The notes beneath the pieces are model-generated. The model had not been told where the DNA came from. It was given only the letters and a program-made list of their open reading frames with translations, and did no database searches. A DNA stretch of 6,636 bases, taken from assembly GCA_946544695.1 (NCBI GenBank), contig CAMNMO010000162.1, forward strand, positions 1 to 6,636, written 5' to 3'. Position numbers and translations under genes: made by a program. This DNA is from an uncultured Ruminococcus sp. GTDB lineage: Bacteria; Bacillota; Clostridia; Oscillospirales; Ruminococcaceae. Of the stretch, positions 5,263 through 6,636 are shown in pieces (the stretch's first letter is position 1; every line of letters starts with the position of its first letter).

Positions 5263-6636
5263 ATGAGTACGGAAACAATGGATAAGATATATTCGGTCAA
5301 CGGACCTGTCGTAACGGTGCGCAACACCAAAAGCTTTTCAATGCAGGAAATGGTGTTCGTGGGCGATAAAAAGCTGATAGGTGAGGTAATACGTGTAAGC
5401 TCTAAAGAGACCACTCTCCAGGTATATGAGACCACCACAGGTCTGAAGCCCGGTGAACCTGTGTACGGCACGGGTGCGCCTATGGCTGCAACTCTTGGTC
5501 CCGGAATACTTGATAACATGTATGACGGTATCGAGAGACCTCTGAAAAGACTTGAGGAGATAAGCGGCGCTTTCATATCCGAGGGTGCCAATGTGCCTTC
5601 GCTGGATACCGAGCGCAAGTTCGATGTGACCATAACAGTAAAGCGTGGCGATATGCTTCGTCCTGGCGAGATATATGCCACCTGCCCCGAGACTGCGCTC
5701 ATCACTCACAAGTGCATGCTTTCACCGCTTTCAAAGGGCGGCGAGGTAGTATGGACAGCTGTGACGGGCAAGTACACCGTAAATGATGTTGTATGCAGGA
5801 TAAAGGACGAGTACGGCAGGGAAGAGGAACTGACCCTCTGCCAGAAGTGGCCTATAAGAACACCCCGCCCCTGTGCGGAAAGAATGCCGATGTCAAGACC
5901 GCTGATAACAGGTCAGCGTATAATCGACACCGTTGTGCCTGTGGCTAAGGGCGGCACTGCTGCAATACCGGGCGGCTTCGGTACAGGCAAGACCATGAAC
6001 CAGCACCAGATAGCAAAGTGGTGCGATGCGGATATAATCGTATATGTAGGCTGTGGCGAGCGCGGCAACGAGATGACGCAGGTGCTCGAAGAGTTCAGCG
6101 AACTGATAGACCCCAAGACACAGCGTCCGCTGACTGACAGGACCACGATGATAGCTAATACATCGAACATGCCTGTTGCGGCGCGTGAGGCTTCGATATA
6201 CACGGGCATAACACTGGCTGAATACTACCGCGACATGGGCTACCATATAGCGATAATGGCTGACTCGACCTCACGCTGGGCTGAGGCTTTGCGTGAGATA
6301 TCGGGACGACTGGAAGAGATGCCCGCAGAAGAAGGCTTCCCTGCTTACCTGCCTTCGAGGATCTCCGAGTTCTACGAGAGAGCGGGATATGTGAAGACAC
6401 TGGGCGGCGCTGAGGGTTCGGTAACTATAATCGGTGCGGTATCACCGCAGGGTTCGGACTTCTCGGAGCCTGTTACCCAGAACACAAAGCGTTTCGTAAG
6501 ATGCTTCTGGGCGCTGGACAAGGCGCTGGCTTATGCAAGACACTATCCTGCGATAAACTGGAATACCAGCTACTCAGAGTACACAGATGACCTGAGTGCT
6601 TATTACAAGAACAATGTTGCCCCCGATTTCATGGAG
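5263..6636 (+). CDS. ntpA: V-type ATPase subunit A (catalytic), 3' end beyond window
   Basis: This is the ATP-hydrolysing subunit of the A3B3 head. The window holds 458 residues with no stop; the family is about 590 long, so about 130 C-terminal residues are missing. The order is: N-terminal beta-barrel (about 7-72), the A-specific insertion (about 115-195), then the nucleotide domain. Visible motifs are the P-loop GGFGTGKT (237-244, Lys243), CGERGNEM with catalytic Glu266 and Arg267, the Walker B strand IAIMAD (329-334), and the A-type signature SRWAEALREISGRLEEMPAE (337-356). The insertion and the signature distinguish A from subunit B and from F-type beta. In the P-loop, Gly238 replaces the Pro of GPFGxGKT. 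ATG 5263 is chosen because AAAGGG (5247-5252) lies 10 bases upstream. GTG 5254 is too close to that site, and ATG 5278 has no clear site of its own. Confidence 0.97.
   Translation, partial: MSTETMDKIYSVNGPVVTVRNTKSFSMQEMVFVGDKKLIGEVIRVSSKETTLQVYETTTGLKPGEPVYGTGAPMAATLGPGILDNMYDGIERPLKRLEEISGAFISEGANVPSLDTERKFDVTITVKRGDMLRPGEIYATCPETALITHKCMLSPLSKGGEVVWTAVTGKYTVNDVVCRIKDEYGREEELTLCQKWPIRTPRPCAERMPMSRPLITGQRIIDTVVPVAKGGTAAIPGGFGTGKTMNQHQIAKWCDADIIVYVGCGERGNEMTQVLEEFSELIDPKTQRPLTDRTTMIANTSNMPVAAREASIYTGITLAEYYRDMGYHIAIMADSTSRWAEALREISGRLEEMPAEEGFPAYLPSRISEFYERAGYVKTLGGAEGSVTIIGAVSPQGSDFSEPVTQNTKRFVRCFWALDKALAYARHYPAINWNTSYSEYTDDLSAYYKNNVAPDFME

Overview
This window is the 5' two-thirds of an operon for a bacterial V-type (A/V-type) ATPase, preceded by a regulatory intergenic region. 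All genes identified lie on the + strand. The organism looks like a low-to-mid GC Firmicute of class Clostridia, most like a Ruminococcus-type gut anaerobe. This is inferred from the strong AGGAG-type ribosome sites, heavy use of ATA for isoleucine next to G/C-ending codons elsewhere, a sharply AT-richer intergenic region with sigma-A-like promoters, and the clostridial form of the K and A subunits. The genus is a guess from style, not from a search.

Layout. Positions 1-388 hold no V-ATPase gene. At the left edge a near-consensus promoter and a perfect ribosome site point leftward, toward a divergent gene whose body lies outside the window. The middle holds an imperfect inverted repeat and several GTTAA-type boxes. 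A second promoter (234-262) points rightward into the operon. It is followed at once by a perfect 20-bp palindrome and then a leader able to fold into a long stem-loop.

The operon reads: subunit G/H (389-688, TTG start), C (720-1754), I (1800-3752), K (3777-4223), F (4228-4536), E (4555-5145) and A (5263 to beyond the right edge). Gaps are 4-45 bp except for a 117-bp gap between E and A. Subunits B and D, needed for a complete enzyme, would be expected just downstream.

How they work together. A (with B, outside) forms the catalytic head. F (with D, outside) forms the central shaft. C is the socket joining the shaft to the membrane ring of K. I is the stator that provides the ion half-channels. 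E with G/H forms the peripheral stalks. The enzyme couples ATP hydrolysis, or synthesis, to H+ or Na+ movement across the cell membrane. The c-ring sequence lacks an obvious Gln or Thr/Ser partner of the kind known in Na+-binding rings, which leans weakly toward H+.

I see no mobile element, CRISPR array, tRNA or rRNA, and no convincing undescribed system. The most noteworthy points are the structured promoter/leader region, a 16-bp palindrome over the stop codon of C, the gene order, the non-standard c-ring subunit and the long E-A gap.
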